This document shows positions 8,210 through 15,379 of a stretch of 26,293 nt of DNA, one piece after another. The stretch is from positions 1 to 26,293 of the forward strand of contig CAYGAW010000099.1 of the NCBI GenBank assembly GCA_964347945.1. Reading direction: 5' to 3'. A model generated the notes under the pieces. It searched no databases, was not told the origin of the DNA, and saw only the letters and a program-made list of their open reading frames with translations. Numbering within the stretch: the first letter of the stretch is position 1; the number at the start of each line of letters is the position of its first letter. The position numbers were made by a program, and so were the translations under genes. The DNA is from CAYGAW01 sp964347945 (GTDB taxonomy: Bacteria > Chloroflexota > Anaerolineae > UBA7937 > B3-Chlor).

Positions 8210-8262
8210 CAGACGGCGTGCCTCGGCTGGGTCGCCGCGATGTGGCTGAATCGCGCCGTCTG
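8210..8262 (+). terminator. Nested inverted repeats after the NmrA-like gene
   Basis: CAGACGGCG (8210-8218) pairs perfectly with CGCCGTCTG (8254-8262) across a 35-nt loop. Inside it CGCGAT (8236-8241) pairs with ATCGCG (8250-8255), which overlaps the outer arm by two bases, so the two stems partly compete. It lies 65 nt after the stop and 55 nt before the next start. There is no T-tract. It may be a terminator or the edge of an acquired segment. Confidence 0.35.
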
Positions 8263-8316
8263 GCCGAGAGAAGGATTTGGCTATTGGGGAAGATGAAGAC
8301 AAAGGAGATGTAGCCT

Positions 8317-8967
8317 GTGAAGGTCATTGCCATTAACGGAAGCCCAAGGAAAGGCTGGAATACGGCAACACTGCTTGAAAAGGCCCTGGAAGGAGCTGCC
8401 TCGCAGGGAGCAGAGACGGAACTCGTTCATCTGTATGACTTGGACTTCAAAGGATGCAGGAGCTGCTTTGAATGCAAGACACGAGGAGGCCCCAGCTATG
8501 GCAGGTGTGCAGCGAGGGATGACCTGACTCCAATCCTGAGAAAGATTGAGGACGCCGACGCTCTCATCCTGGGCTCCCCGATCTATTACGGAACCGTTTC
8601 TGGGGAGATGAGATCATTCATGGAGCGTCTACTGTTTCAGTACATGACTTATACCGAGCCACGTCAATCGCTTGTCCCAAAGAAGATCAAGACGGGGTTC
8701 ATCTACACCATGAATGCCAGAGAAGAGGGCGCGAAACCGTCTGGCCAGGCTCAACACTTCGACCTGAACGAAAGGGTACTGAGCATGATATTCGCGTCTT
8801 CGGAGTCGCTGTGCAGCTATGACACATATCAGTTCGAGGATTATTCCAAGGTGGTAGCGGATCTCTTCGATCCCGCTGAGAAGAAGAAGAGGCGCGAGGA
8901 GGTATTCCCGAAGGACTGCGAGAAGGCCTTTGAAATGGGGGCTAGGCTTGCCAAGCACGGTCAATAG
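8317..8967 (+). CDS. Flavodoxin/NADPH-dependent FMN reductase family protein with Cys motif
   Basis: A 216-residue flavodoxin-like FMN protein (PF03358-type, close to iron-sulfur flavoproteins). The FMN phosphate loop is GSPRKGWNTATLL near the N-terminus; GSPIYYGTVSGEMRSFMER is the second flavin-binding segment. Between them lies C47-x2-C50-x2-C53-x10-C64. Archaeal and bacterial Isf proteins bind a [4Fe-4S] cluster with a similar but tighter spacing, so a cluster here is likely but not certain. The start is GTG with AAAGGAG at 8301-8307, 9 nt upstream. A hairpin spans its stop codon, and the AOR gene follows after 83 nt. It could shuttle electrons between ferredoxin and other carriers for the neighbouring AOR; that is inference from position. 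Confidence 0.88.
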   Translation: MKVIAINGSPRKGWNTATLLEKALEGAASQGAETELVHLYDLDFKGCRSCFECKTRGGPSYGRCAARDDLTPILRKIEDADALILGSPIYYGTVSGEMRSFMERLLFQYMTYTEPRQSLVPKKIKTGFIYTMNAREEGAKPSGQAQHFDLNERVLSMIFASSESLCSYDTYQFEDYSKVVADLFDPAEKKKRREEVFPKDCEKAFEMGARLAKHGQ

Positions 8968-8990
8968 ATCATAGATGGTCCAACCGTGCT
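8954..8990 (+). other. Hairpin spanning the flavodoxin stop codon
   Basis: AGCACGGT (8954-8961) and ACCGTGCT (8983-8990) form a perfect 8-bp stem over a 21-nt loop that contains the TAG stop of the flavodoxin gene. It lies ahead of the AOR ribosome-binding site. No T-tract follows. It could attenuate read-through or protect mRNA ends. Confidence 0.35.
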
Positions 8991-9050
8991 GTGTTGCGGC
9001 AACCTCGCTCCAGGACTACCAACAAGAAGGCAAGGACAAGGGGTAGTAGT

Positions 9051-10898
9051 ATGGCAAGTGGCTTTGCGGGAAAGATCCTGTGGGTGGATCTTTCCAGAGG
9101 TGAGCTCAAGGATGACGTGTTGGACGACAAGCTTGGCCGCCAGTTCATTGGGGGCTATGGTCTGGGAGCCAGGATGCTATTCAGCCGGCAGAAGGCCGGT
9201 GTTGATCCATTAGGACCCGACAGTACCCTCGGTATTGCGACGGGCATGCTGACCGGTACGCCGGCAATCTCGGCTTCAAGATACGTCGTCGTGGGAAAAT
9301 CACCCCTTACAGGGGGTTGGGGCGATTCCAATTCAGGCGGGTTTTTCGGCCCCCGCCTGAAGTTCGCCGGCTACGACTCGGTGTTCGTTAGCGGAATATC
9401 AGAGAAGCCGGTCTACCTCTTGATCGATAATGGCAAAGCAGAGCTGAGAGATGCTTCCCATCTGTGGGGCAAAGACACTTTCGAAACGGAAGATATTCTG
9501 AGATCCGAATTGGGCAAGGACGTGGAAGCGGCGTGTATTGGCCCAGCAGGAGAGAAGGTTGCTCTCATCGCCTGTGTCATGAACAACAAGGGCAGAGCTG
9601 CTGGCCGTTCGGGGTTGGGCGCCGTGATGGGCTCCAAGAAGCTCAAGGCTGTGGCGGTGAAGGGCAGAATGAAGATCCCTCTGGCCGACGAGAAGAGAGC
9701 CAAGGAGCTACGAAGAAAGTACCTGCGTGAACTGACAGGGGGTGTTGACTGGTTGAGGGAATTCGGCACGCCGGCCCTCGTCATTCATTGCGCAGAGAGC
9801 GGTGATACGCCAACCAAGAACTGGGCAGGGACCGCGCCTATCGATTTCCCGGATTATGAGCTCATCGCAGGCAACCCCGTGATTGAACGCCAGTCCAGGA
9901 CCTATGCCTGCTATCAGTGCCCCATCGGGTGTGGAGGGCGCATGAAAGAGGGAACCGGAGAGTACAAGTATGAGGCAGACGCCCACAAGCCTGAGTATGA
10001 AACCCTTGGCATGTATGGGGCCAATTGTCTCAACAGCAATCTTGAATCGATAATCAAGTTGAATGATATCTGCAATCGCTATGGGATTGACACCATCTCT
10101 GGCGGGGCCACCATTGCTTTCGCTATTGAGTGCTTTGAGAAGGGGCTGATTACCAAGGCAGACACCGATGGTATCGAAATGACCTGGGGTAACCACAGAT
10201 CCATCGTTGCCATGACGGAAAGACTGGTCAAGAGGGAAGGTTTTGGTGACGTGTTGGCCGACGGGGTGAAGGTGGCCGCGGAGAGGATCGGTAGGGGCGC
10301 GGAGCAATACGCCATGCATATTCAAGGGCAAGAGGCCCCGGCCCATGACCCGAAATACGGGTATCACTGGGGAACGTCCTACAGGATGGACCCCACTCCG
10401 GCTCGTCATACCCAGGGACCAGGGATGCCTATGGAGGGACTGCCGATGCCCGAAGTCGACCGAAAGTCATTTAGTGGCAGAGGGGAAGCACACAGGATAG
10501 GGCACAGCTTCAGCCATGTTGTCAACAGCACCGGGATATGTATGTCCGGGTACTGGACTCTACCTAACGTTCATTCGTTCGTGGAGTTCATGAGAGCGGT
10601 TTCCGGCTGGGACCTCACTATCGACGAGTTGATTCAAACCGGGGAGAGGATAACCAACATTCGACATGCGTTCAACCTTCGAGAGGGACTCAACCCGCTG
10701 GAGTACGACATCCCGGGAAGGATAATGGGCAATCCTCCACCGAAAGAGGGGCCGCTAGCGGGCGTGACAGTTGATGAGGAGACCCTGGACAGAGAGTACC
10801 TTTCTGCAATGGACTGGGATCTGAAGACAACCAAGCCGAGTAGAAAGAAGCTGGAGGAACTGGGTCTGGAAGACGTGGCCCAGGAAATCTTGCCCTAG
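9051..10898 (+). CDS. Aldehyde ferredoxin oxidoreductase family protein (tungsten/molybdenum)
   Basis: A 615-residue member of the AOR family, which oxidises aldehydes to acids with ferredoxin using a bis-pterin tungsten cofactor and a [4Fe-4S] cluster; the reverse reaction is possible. The N-terminal domain shows GKILWVDLSRG, IGGYGLGARML, SPLTGGWGDSNSGGFFGP and the GPAGE/GRSGLGAVMGSKKLKA blocks. The cluster ligands are C287-x2-C290-x3-C294 with a distant C497 (STGICMSG), matching the known four-Cys pattern. The middle domain with AHDPKYG and the C-terminal helical part are complete, so the length is normal. I chose ATG 9051 because AAGGGG lies 7 nt upstream and the family begins there; an upstream start at 8991 would add 20 basic residues. 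Substrate range within the family is wide. The nearby aryl-alcohol and aldehyde dehydrogenases suggest aromatic aldehydes, as inference. Confidence 0.95.
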   Translation: MASGFAGKILWVDLSRGELKDDVLDDKLGRQFIGGYGLGARMLFSRQKAGVDPLGPDSTLGIATGMLTGTPAISASRYVVVGKSPLTGGWGDSNSGGFFGPRLKFAGYDSVFVSGISEKPVYLLIDNGKAELRDASHLWGKDTFETEDILRSELGKDVEAACIGPAGEKVALIACVMNNKGRAAGRSGLGAVMGSKKLKAVAVKGRMKIPLADEKRAKELRRKYLRELTGGVDWLREFGTPALVIHCAESGDTPTKNWAGTAPIDFPDYELIAGNPVIERQSRTYACYQCPIGCGGRMKEGTGEYKYEADAHKPEYETLGMYGANCLNSNLESIIKLNDICNRYGIDTISGGATIAFAIECFEKGLITKADTDGIEMTWGNHRSIVAMTERLVKREGFGDVLADGVKVAAERIGRGAEQYAMHIQGQEAPAHDPKYGYHWGTSYRMDPTPARHTQGPGMPMEGLPMPEVDRKSFSGRGEAHRIGHSFSHVVNSTGICMSGYWTLPNVHSFVEFMRAVSGWDLTIDELIQTGERITNIRHAFNLREGLNPLEYDIPGRIMGNPPPKEGPLAGVTVDEETLDREYLSAMDWDLKTTKPSRKKLEELGLEDVAQEILP

Positions 10899-10957
10899 GA
10901 GATGATCTGCGCGGAGATTCATGCCGACACCGTTCTCTGGTCAAGAAGGAGGCAACA

Positions 10958-11716
10958 ATGGACCTAGGTCTACAAGACAAGGTAGCACTGGTAACCGGAG
11001 CTGGTAGCCAGATAGGTTTCGGCAAGGCCATAGCACTGACTCTGGCGAAAGAGGGATGCGACGTAATCGTGAATGACATAGACCTTGATGGCGCAGAGAA
11101 GACCTCGGCTGCGGTCAAGGCTCTGGGGCGCAAGTCCGTTGCCATCCAGGCCGATGTGACCAAGAAGGCGGAAGTGCAGGAGATGGTAGAGAGGGCGCTG
11201 GCGGAATTCGGCAGGATTGACATACTGGTAAACAATGCCGGCGCCATCACCATGGCGGGGCCCTTCCTGGAACAGAAAGAAGAGGACTGGGACAAAGACA
11301 TCAACCTCAACCTTAAGGGTGCGTTGTTGTGCGCCCAGGCTGTACTTCCCGGCATGATGGAGCATAAGTACGGGAAGATTGTCAATATATCATCAAGTAG
11401 CGCTAAAGTGAATCATCCGGTCATTTCCGTCTATACCCTGGCCAAGGGTGGCATCAACATCTTCACCAGGAATCTGGCGAGAATGGTAATCGGGTCGGGA
11501 ATAACGGTGAACTGCGTATCGCCAGGATGGTCGCTCACCAATTTCGTCAAAGGCGACAAGGAGGAGATAAAGCAGCGCTTCCTGCCGGAAACTCCCATAG
11601 GGAGAGGCACCGAGCCTCAGGATATAGCCAATGCGGTGGCCTTCCTTGCATCCGATGTCTCTGAGGACATTGTGGGCCAGGTGATCTGTGTTGATGGCGG
11701 CTCGACCATGCAATAA
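10958..11716 (+). CDS. SDR family oxidoreductase (FabG-like)
   Basis: A 252-residue classical short-chain dehydrogenase. It has the cofactor loop TGAGSQIGFG (residues 13-22) and an Asp after the second strand (VNDIDLDG) that favours NAD(H). NNAGA is present, and the catalytic set is S146, Y159 and K163 (YTLAK). The C-terminal GQVICVDGG is the family's usual end. GAAGGAGG stands 5 nt before the ATG. It follows the AOR gene by 59 nt, so the two are probably co-transcribed. Typical reactions are alcohol/ketone interconversion, including 3-hydroxyacyl derivatives. The true substrate cannot be deduced. One oddity is G-F-G after the I of the loop where most members have G-R/L-G, a minor change. Confidence 0.92.
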   Translation: MDLGLQDKVALVTGAGSQIGFGKAIALTLAKEGCDVIVNDIDLDGAEKTSAAVKALGRKSVAIQADVTKKAEVQEMVERALAEFGRIDILVNNAGAITMAGPFLEQKEEDWDKDINLNLKGALLCAQAVLPGMMEHKYGKIVNISSSSAKVNHPVISVYTLAKGGINIFTRNLARMVIGSGITVNCVSPGWSLTNFVKGDKEEIKQRFLPETPIGRGTEPQDIANAVAFLASDVSEDIVGQVICVDGGSTMQ

Positions 11717-11749
11717 GGCGGCGACTGACCGGCACAAAACAAAGGAGAT

Positions 11750-11902
11750 TTGCTAACACTCATCAAGTTTGATCCTGTCGACCTCTCTCAATTGCCGGCG
11801 GTCAAGGTCCCGCCGGGGCACGACCGCTATTGCCTCAACTGCACGCGTGCCTCCGGTGGCCGGTTGTTCGGTGGAACGGGCGCAAAGGCCAGTCACGGCT
11901 AG
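11750..11902 (+). pseudogene. Small ORF or gene remnant with CLNC motif
   Basis: An open frame of about 50 residues in the 260-nt gap before the corrinoid gene. Its codons look gene-like, with mostly C or G at third positions. It contains DLSQLPAVKVPPGHDRYC followed by LNCTRASGG. A good AAAGGAG (11741-11747) precedes it, but the only nearby start is TTG at 11750, just 2 nt after that site. The next in-frame codons offer no ATG or GTG at a sensible distance. It may be a degraded or frameshifted gene, or a small protein using a rare start. I recognise no family. The two close cysteines and the neighbouring histidine and tyrosine could bind a metal, but this is speculation. Confidence 0.3.
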
Positions 11903-11976
11903 GCGCGGTACCGGCTTGACGTGCCCTGGTGCCTAGGGGCAGTAGCCCCAAACAGAATCATCAAGAGGAGTACGGT

Positions 11977-12606
11977 ATGTCAAAAGAATTGGTCAATGCC
12001 ATTGCTGACATGAAGGAGCAAGAAGCTCTCAAGCTGGCCAAGGAGATGGTGGAGGGCGGTAAAGACCCCGTGGCCATCTTGGATGCAGCCAGAGAGGCCA
12101 TGACCATCGTCGGCCAGCGCTACGAGGAGGAAACCTACTTCTTGCCCGAACTGATGCTGGCTGGCGTGATGCTGAGCCAGATCGCGGAGATGGTCAAGCC
12201 TCAGCTGACCAAGGGCCCGGAGGTTGAGCGTCTTGGCAAGGTTCTCATCGGCACCGTAGAGGGGGACATCCACGACATCGGCAAGGACATTGTGGTCTTC
12301 ATGCTCGATGTCAACGGGTTCGATGTTCTGGACCTGGGGGTGGACGTGCCGGCGCAGAGGTTCGTGGAGGCGATCCAGGAGTTTGAGCCCCAGGTGGTCG
12401 GCCTGAGCGGCTTCCTGACGCTGGCCTTCGATGCGATGAAAGACACAGTGGAAGCGATCAAGAAGGCGGGCCTGCGGGAGAAGGTCAAGATCATGATCGG
12501 CGGCGGTCAGATCGACGAGATGATCCGGGATCATACCGGTGCCGACGCCTACGGGAAAGATGCCATGGCCGGAGTATCCCTGGCCAGGGAATGGACACGA
12601 GGCTGA
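11977..12606 (+). CDS. Corrinoid (B12-binding) methyltransferase carrier protein
   Basis: A 209-residue corrinoid protein of the MtaC/MtbC/MttC type. The first ~85 residues form the helical cap domain (B12-binding 2), including PVAILDAAREAM and YFLPELMLAG. The rest is the Rossmann-like B12 domain. It holds the base-off ligand motif D97-x-H99-x2-G102 in GTVEGDIHDIGKD, with H99 the cobalt ligand, then LSGFLT (S144) and IGGG (175-177) around the nucleotide tail. The protein accepts a methyl group on Co(I) from a substrate-specific methyltransferase and passes it to a second one. Start ATG 11977 has AAGAGGAG 6 nt upstream; a longer frame from 11929 lacks support. Only 3 nt separate it from the URO-D gene, so the two are translationally coupled partners. 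No reductive activase is visible in the window. Confidence 0.94.
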   Translation: MSKELVNAIADMKEQEALKLAKEMVEGGKDPVAILDAAREAMTIVGQRYEEETYFLPELMLAGVMLSQIAEMVKPQLTKGPEVERLGKVLIGTVEGDIHDIGKDIVVFMLDVNGFDVLDLGVDVPAQRFVEAIQEFEPQVVGLSGFLTLAFDAMKDTVEAIKKAGLREKVKIMIGGGQIDEMIRDHTGADAYGKDAMAGVSLAREWTRG

Positions 12607-12609
12607 GAC

Positions 12610-13959
12610 ATGTTTGCCCTACCTGACAACTGGAGCGAACTAACGCCAAGAGAGAGACAGGAAGCCCGCCTCAGTAGCTGGGTATCGGCCGAGATCGAGT
12701 TTGCCAGCACCGAGGCGGAACAGGGGTACAGACAACGTGCCCAGATGATCAAAGATGCCATTCAACTGAAGAAGCCCGAGCGCGTCCCGATACTGCCGTG
12801 GATTAGCACCTATCCGGCCCAATACGGCGGCATCACCATCGAAGAAGCCATGTACGACTACGAGAAGCTGGGAAGGGCCTGGAAGAAGTTCAATGCCGAC
12901 TTCATGCCCGACGGCTTAGTCAGCTCGGGTCTCATTGGGCCTGGCAAGGTCTTTGACATCCTCGATTACCAAGTCTACCAGTGGCCGGGCCACGGAACGC
13001 CCCCCAACAGATCGTACCAGTGCGTTGAGGGCGAGTACATGTCGGCTGACGACTATGATCTGTTGATCGCTGATCCAAGCAACTACTTCTTGCGGTTCTA
13101 CCTGCCGCGCGTCTTTGCGGTGCTGGAGCCTTGGCAGACGCTCCCGCCATTGACGGACATGCTCGAATTACCGTTCGTGGCCTTGAGCATGTTCTCTGTG
13201 GGTGACCCAGACGTGCAGCAAGCCTTCAAAGCCTATTTGGAGGCAGGACAGGCGGCGGATGAATGGATCTCAGCTGTGGGGCCCATTGACGAAGAATCCA
13301 CTACTGTGCTGGGGCTACCGGGTACCACCGGTGGCTGGACCAAGGCCCCGTATGACACAGTGGGCGACACGCTGCGCGGCACTCGCGGCATCATGCTGGA
13401 TATGTACCGGCGCCCCGAGAAGCTGATCGAGGCCATGGAAAGGCTCGTCCCAATTGCCATAGAAGGGGGCGTGCGCAATGCAACCGACAGCGATAACCCG
13501 ATGGTCTTCATACCGCTGCACAAGGGAGCCGACGGTTTCATGTCGAAGAAGGATTTCGAGAGATTCTACTGGCCCACCCTGAAAGCGGTTCTCCTGGGCC
13601 TGATCGAGAGAGGCACAGTGCCTTACCTGTTTGTTGAGGGCGGATACAACGAGCGCCTGGACAGCATTACCGATCCGGACATTCCGGCCGGCCACACGGT
13701 TTGGATGTTCGATCGGACCGACATGAAGGAGGTCAAGAAGAAGCTGGGCGGATGGGCTTGCTTTGGTGGCAATGTGCCCGGAGCGCTGATGAAGGCCGGA
13801 ACACCTCAGCACGTTGAAAGCTACGTCAAGCAGTTGATCGAGGACGTTGCTCAGGATGGTGGCTTCATCCTTAGCACTGGCACGGCCCTTGATGACACCA
13901 CCCCCGAGAATCTGCACGCTATGATTGAGGCGGGGAAGAAATACGGTGTGTACCGCTGA
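12610..13959 (+). CDS. URO-D-fold (COG0407) methyltransferase-like protein, copy 2
   Basis: A 449-residue paralog of the protein at 3638, coupled to the corrinoid gene (its ATG is 3 nt after that stop, with GAGG in the end of the upstream gene). This pairing strongly supports methyl transfer to or from the corrinoid protein. Conserved with copy 1 are MYDYEKL, WPGHG, RGTRGIMLDMYR, PLHKG (H304), FYWPTLK, the F-V-E-G stretch (E343), WACFGGN (C384) and a final KYGVY. The HxC...C zinc triad of known methylcobamide:CoM methyltransferases is absent: the HxC site reads F-V-E and the late Cys is Thr. H304 and E343 keep the same 39-residue spacing as in copy 1. It could be the substrate-side methyltransferase (MT1), an MT2 with altered metal ligands, or something new. 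Substrate is unknown. Confidence 0.9.
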   Translation: MFALPDNWSELTPRERQEARLSSWVSAEIEFASTEAEQGYRQRAQMIKDAIQLKKPERVPILPWISTYPAQYGGITIEEAMYDYEKLGRAWKKFNADFMPDGLVSSGLIGPGKVFDILDYQVYQWPGHGTPPNRSYQCVEGEYMSADDYDLLIADPSNYFLRFYLPRVFAVLEPWQTLPPLTDMLELPFVALSMFSVGDPDVQQAFKAYLEAGQAADEWISAVGPIDEESTTVLGLPGTTGGWTKAPYDTVGDTLRGTRGIMLDMYRRPEKLIEAMERLVPIAIEGGVRNATDSDNPMVFIPLHKGADGFMSKKDFERFYWPTLKAVLLGLIERGTVPYLFVEGGYNERLDSITDPDIPAGHTVWMFDRTDMKEVKKKLGGWACFGGNVPGALMKAGTPQHVESYVKQLIEDVAQDGGFILSTGTALDDTTPENLHAMIEAGKKYGVYR

Positions 13960-13973
13960 CTCGGGACTAACTA

Positions 13974-14008
13974 GACCTGACGGGCTTCCAGCCGGAGCGT
14001 GTCAGGTC
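13974..14008 (+). terminator. Hairpin after URO-D copy 2
   Basis: GACCTGAC (13974-13981) and GTCAGGTC (14001-14008) form a perfect 8-bp stem around a 19-nt loop, starting 14 nt after the URO-D stop. No T-run follows. It may end or attenuate the corrinoid/URO-D transcript. It also lies just ahead of the small membrane ORF and could affect it. Confidence 0.45.
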
Positions 14009-14027
14009 GAGTGGAAGGTTGATCTCG

Positions 14028-14156
14028 GTGCTCTGGATGGCCGTTATCATCCTCGCCATTCTCATTGCCTTGCTCCCGACCCGCATGATGCCCAAGGTCA
14101 CCGGGGCCGCATCGCATAACGTAGATATGGATCAGGCCAGTGCCATGTCCTCTTGA
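14028..14156 (+). CDS. Small single-pass membrane protein candidate
   Basis: An ORF of 42 codons beginning at GTG 14028, with GGAAGG (14013-14018) 9 nt upstream, and ending at TGA 14154-14156. The product has one clear hydrophobic helix, MAVIILAILIALL, followed by PTRMMPKVTG and a polar tail ending DQASAMSS. ATG 14037 is an alternative start. The frame is open further upstream to 13971. The helix-then-basic-residues order predicts an inside tail. It could be a real small membrane protein linked to the methyltransferase operon or the last segment of a decayed transporter. I do not recognise a family. It is too short for usual gene callers. Confidence 0.4.
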   Translation: MLWMAVIILAILIALLPTRMMPKVTGAASHNVDMDQASAMSS

Positions 14157-14231
14157 GTGTGGACCTCTCTGCCGGAAAGGGCTCACCCCAAGAGACTGGC
14201 TCTCTTCGCATAGGACTCCTTTGACGGCAAG

Positions 14232-14459
14232 ATGATGGCCGAAGGACTTGGGCATCAAATGCCGCTGCGGGTATCTATGGGCTTGTGGGGCAAGGATTTC
14301 ACCTCACAGATTCTCAGAGCCAGGACAGCGATCGTGGATGAGATTCTCTTATTGGACACCGTGCCAGAGGCTGTAGAACAGGTGCGTCAGATGAAGGAGA
14401 ATAGGTGCAATGAGACCACTGAAGCAAGACCTTTCTATATTCAGCCAATTGAGCTTTGA
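14232..14459 (+). pseudogene. Possible gene remnant overlapping DUF169 copy 3
   Basis: A 75-codon frame whose first ~55 codons look gene-like, for example VSMGLWGKDFTSQILRAR and DEILLLDTVPEAVEQVRQ. Its last 50 nt overlap the start of the DUF169 gene in another frame. There is no ribosome-binding site before its ATG pair, and the frame is closed by a TAG at 14211. It may be the C-terminal end of a lost gene. I recognise no family and it may be chance. Confidence 0.2.
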
Positions 14460-15171
14460 GAAGCCACCCGTAGGCGTCAAGTTCCTGTTCTTCAGGCCAG
14501 ACGGAATACAGCAGTTATCAATAGATACGAATCTCTCCTTCTGTGAGATGCTCACAGAAGCCCAGCAGAGGAGAACCCCGTTCTTCTTCGGCAAAGACAA
14601 CAGTGAGGCATGTGTTGGGAAGATCCTCTTGGGCATGGAGGATATGGAGCCGTTTGCGGAAAGCGGACAGATTGGAGCCAGATTGAAGATCTTTGAGGAA
14701 CCACGTGCCAACTACATATTCTATCAATACGTCCCCAAGTTCGACAGAGATACTGTGAACTATGTCGCTTTCTCTACAATAGACGAATTAACATTCGAGC
14801 CGGACGTGTTAATCATCAGCACCACTCCCAGCCGGGCAGAAATCGTGATGAGGGCTATGACCTATTCGACCGGCGAGTTGTATAGCTCCAGGACGACACC
14901 GGTAATGGGATGCGCATGGCTCTACATCTATCCATATCAGACCGGCAAAGTGAATTACTTGATTCCCGAGATGATCCATGGCATGAAAGGGAGAGAGTTG
15001 TTTGCAGAGGGATCGATACTGATATCTATTCCTCATCAGTGGATACCGATCATAACGCAGAACCTACAGGAGATGGAGTTGCATCTTCCCTCGCATGCAG
15101 GCAGGGGACAGTATCTCGCAGAATTCGGAAGGGTAATTGGTGAGCTGGTCCAAGAGTCTGAGAATCCCTAA
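14410..15171 (+). CDS. DUF169 family protein (copy 3)
   Basis: A 253-residue DUF169 protein. It starts MRPLKQDLSIFSQLSFEKPP, nearly the same as copy 4, and both genes also match closely at the DNA level over their first 100 bases. The three conserved cysteines are C45 (FCEM), C68 (ACVGK) and C168 (GCAWLY). Other shared blocks are EPRANY, NYVAFSTIDELTFEPD, AMTYSTGE, GKVNY and ILISIPHQWIP. AAGGAG (14394-14399) lies 10 nt before the ATG. It is downstream of the corrinoid/URO-D pair, mirroring the URO-D/FAD/DUF169 order at 3638-7353. Tandem duplication gave copies 3 and 4. The family's function is unknown. Its recurring place next to URO-D genes suggests it acts on the same substrate, corrinoid or metal centre. 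Confidence 0.88.
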   Translation: MRPLKQDLSIFSQLSFEKPPVGVKFLFFRPDGIQQLSIDTNLSFCEMLTEAQQRRTPFFFGKDNSEACVGKILLGMEDMEPFAESGQIGARLKIFEEPRANYIFYQYVPKFDRDTVNYVAFSTIDELTFEPDVLIISTTPSRAEIVMRAMTYSTGELYSSRTTPVMGCAWLYIYPYQTGKVNYLIPEMIHGMKGRELFAEGSILISIPHQWIPIITQNLQEMELHLPSHAGRGQYLAEFGRVIGELVQESENP

Positions 15172-15295
15172 ACAAGGGAGTAGAGAAAGGGGTTGCGTCT
15201 TGCCTCTGGCTCTGGAGGGTGATCGTTCGTCCTCAGAGAAGTCGCGTGAGCAGCGACGTCCCATCCTGTCCCATGGCTGAAAGCTGAAGGAGGAT

Positions 15296-15358
15296 ATGGA
15301 GGTTGATAAGAACGTGAACAGGCTCGTGAGAGAACCTGATTCGCATTTCAAGGCCTGA
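15296..15358 (+). CDS. 20-residue ORF with strong ribosome-binding site
   Basis: MEVDKNVNRLVREPDSHFKA, then TGA. GAAGGAGG ends 2-3 nt before the ATG, which is closer than ideal. It ends 21 nt before the start of DUF169 copy 4, inside the 208-nt gap. It could be a leader peptide that couples translation to the next gene, or a scrap left by the DUF169 duplication. No family is recognised. Confidence 0.22.
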   Translation: MEVDKNVNRLVREPDSHFKA

Positions 15359-15379
15359 CACGATCCAGGAGGTGAACAA

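Larger units (their letters stand above)
13960..14409. other. 450-nt gap without a confident full-length gene
   Basis: This gap between the URO-D gene and DUF169 copy 3 holds an inverted repeat, a small membrane ORF and a possible gene remnant, each listed separately. I see no RNA gene, transposase or riboswitch in it. The size of the gap and the gene-like fragments in two frames suggest that a gene has decayed here. Confidence 0.4.

Noticed and set aside
8968..9050. Possible molybdenum/tungsten cofactor riboswitch before the AOR gene
   Set aside because: The 83-nt gap is too short and lacks the expected conserved helices.
10690..11385. Minus-strand frame of 231 codons opposite AOR and SDR
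   Set aside because: Ser/Pro/Leu-rich shadow of two well-supported genes.
11717..11976. Possible cobalamin riboswitch before the corrinoid gene
   Set aside because: No B12-box-like sequence was found; the gap holds a gene-like frame and only a small GGGGC/GCCCC hairpin.
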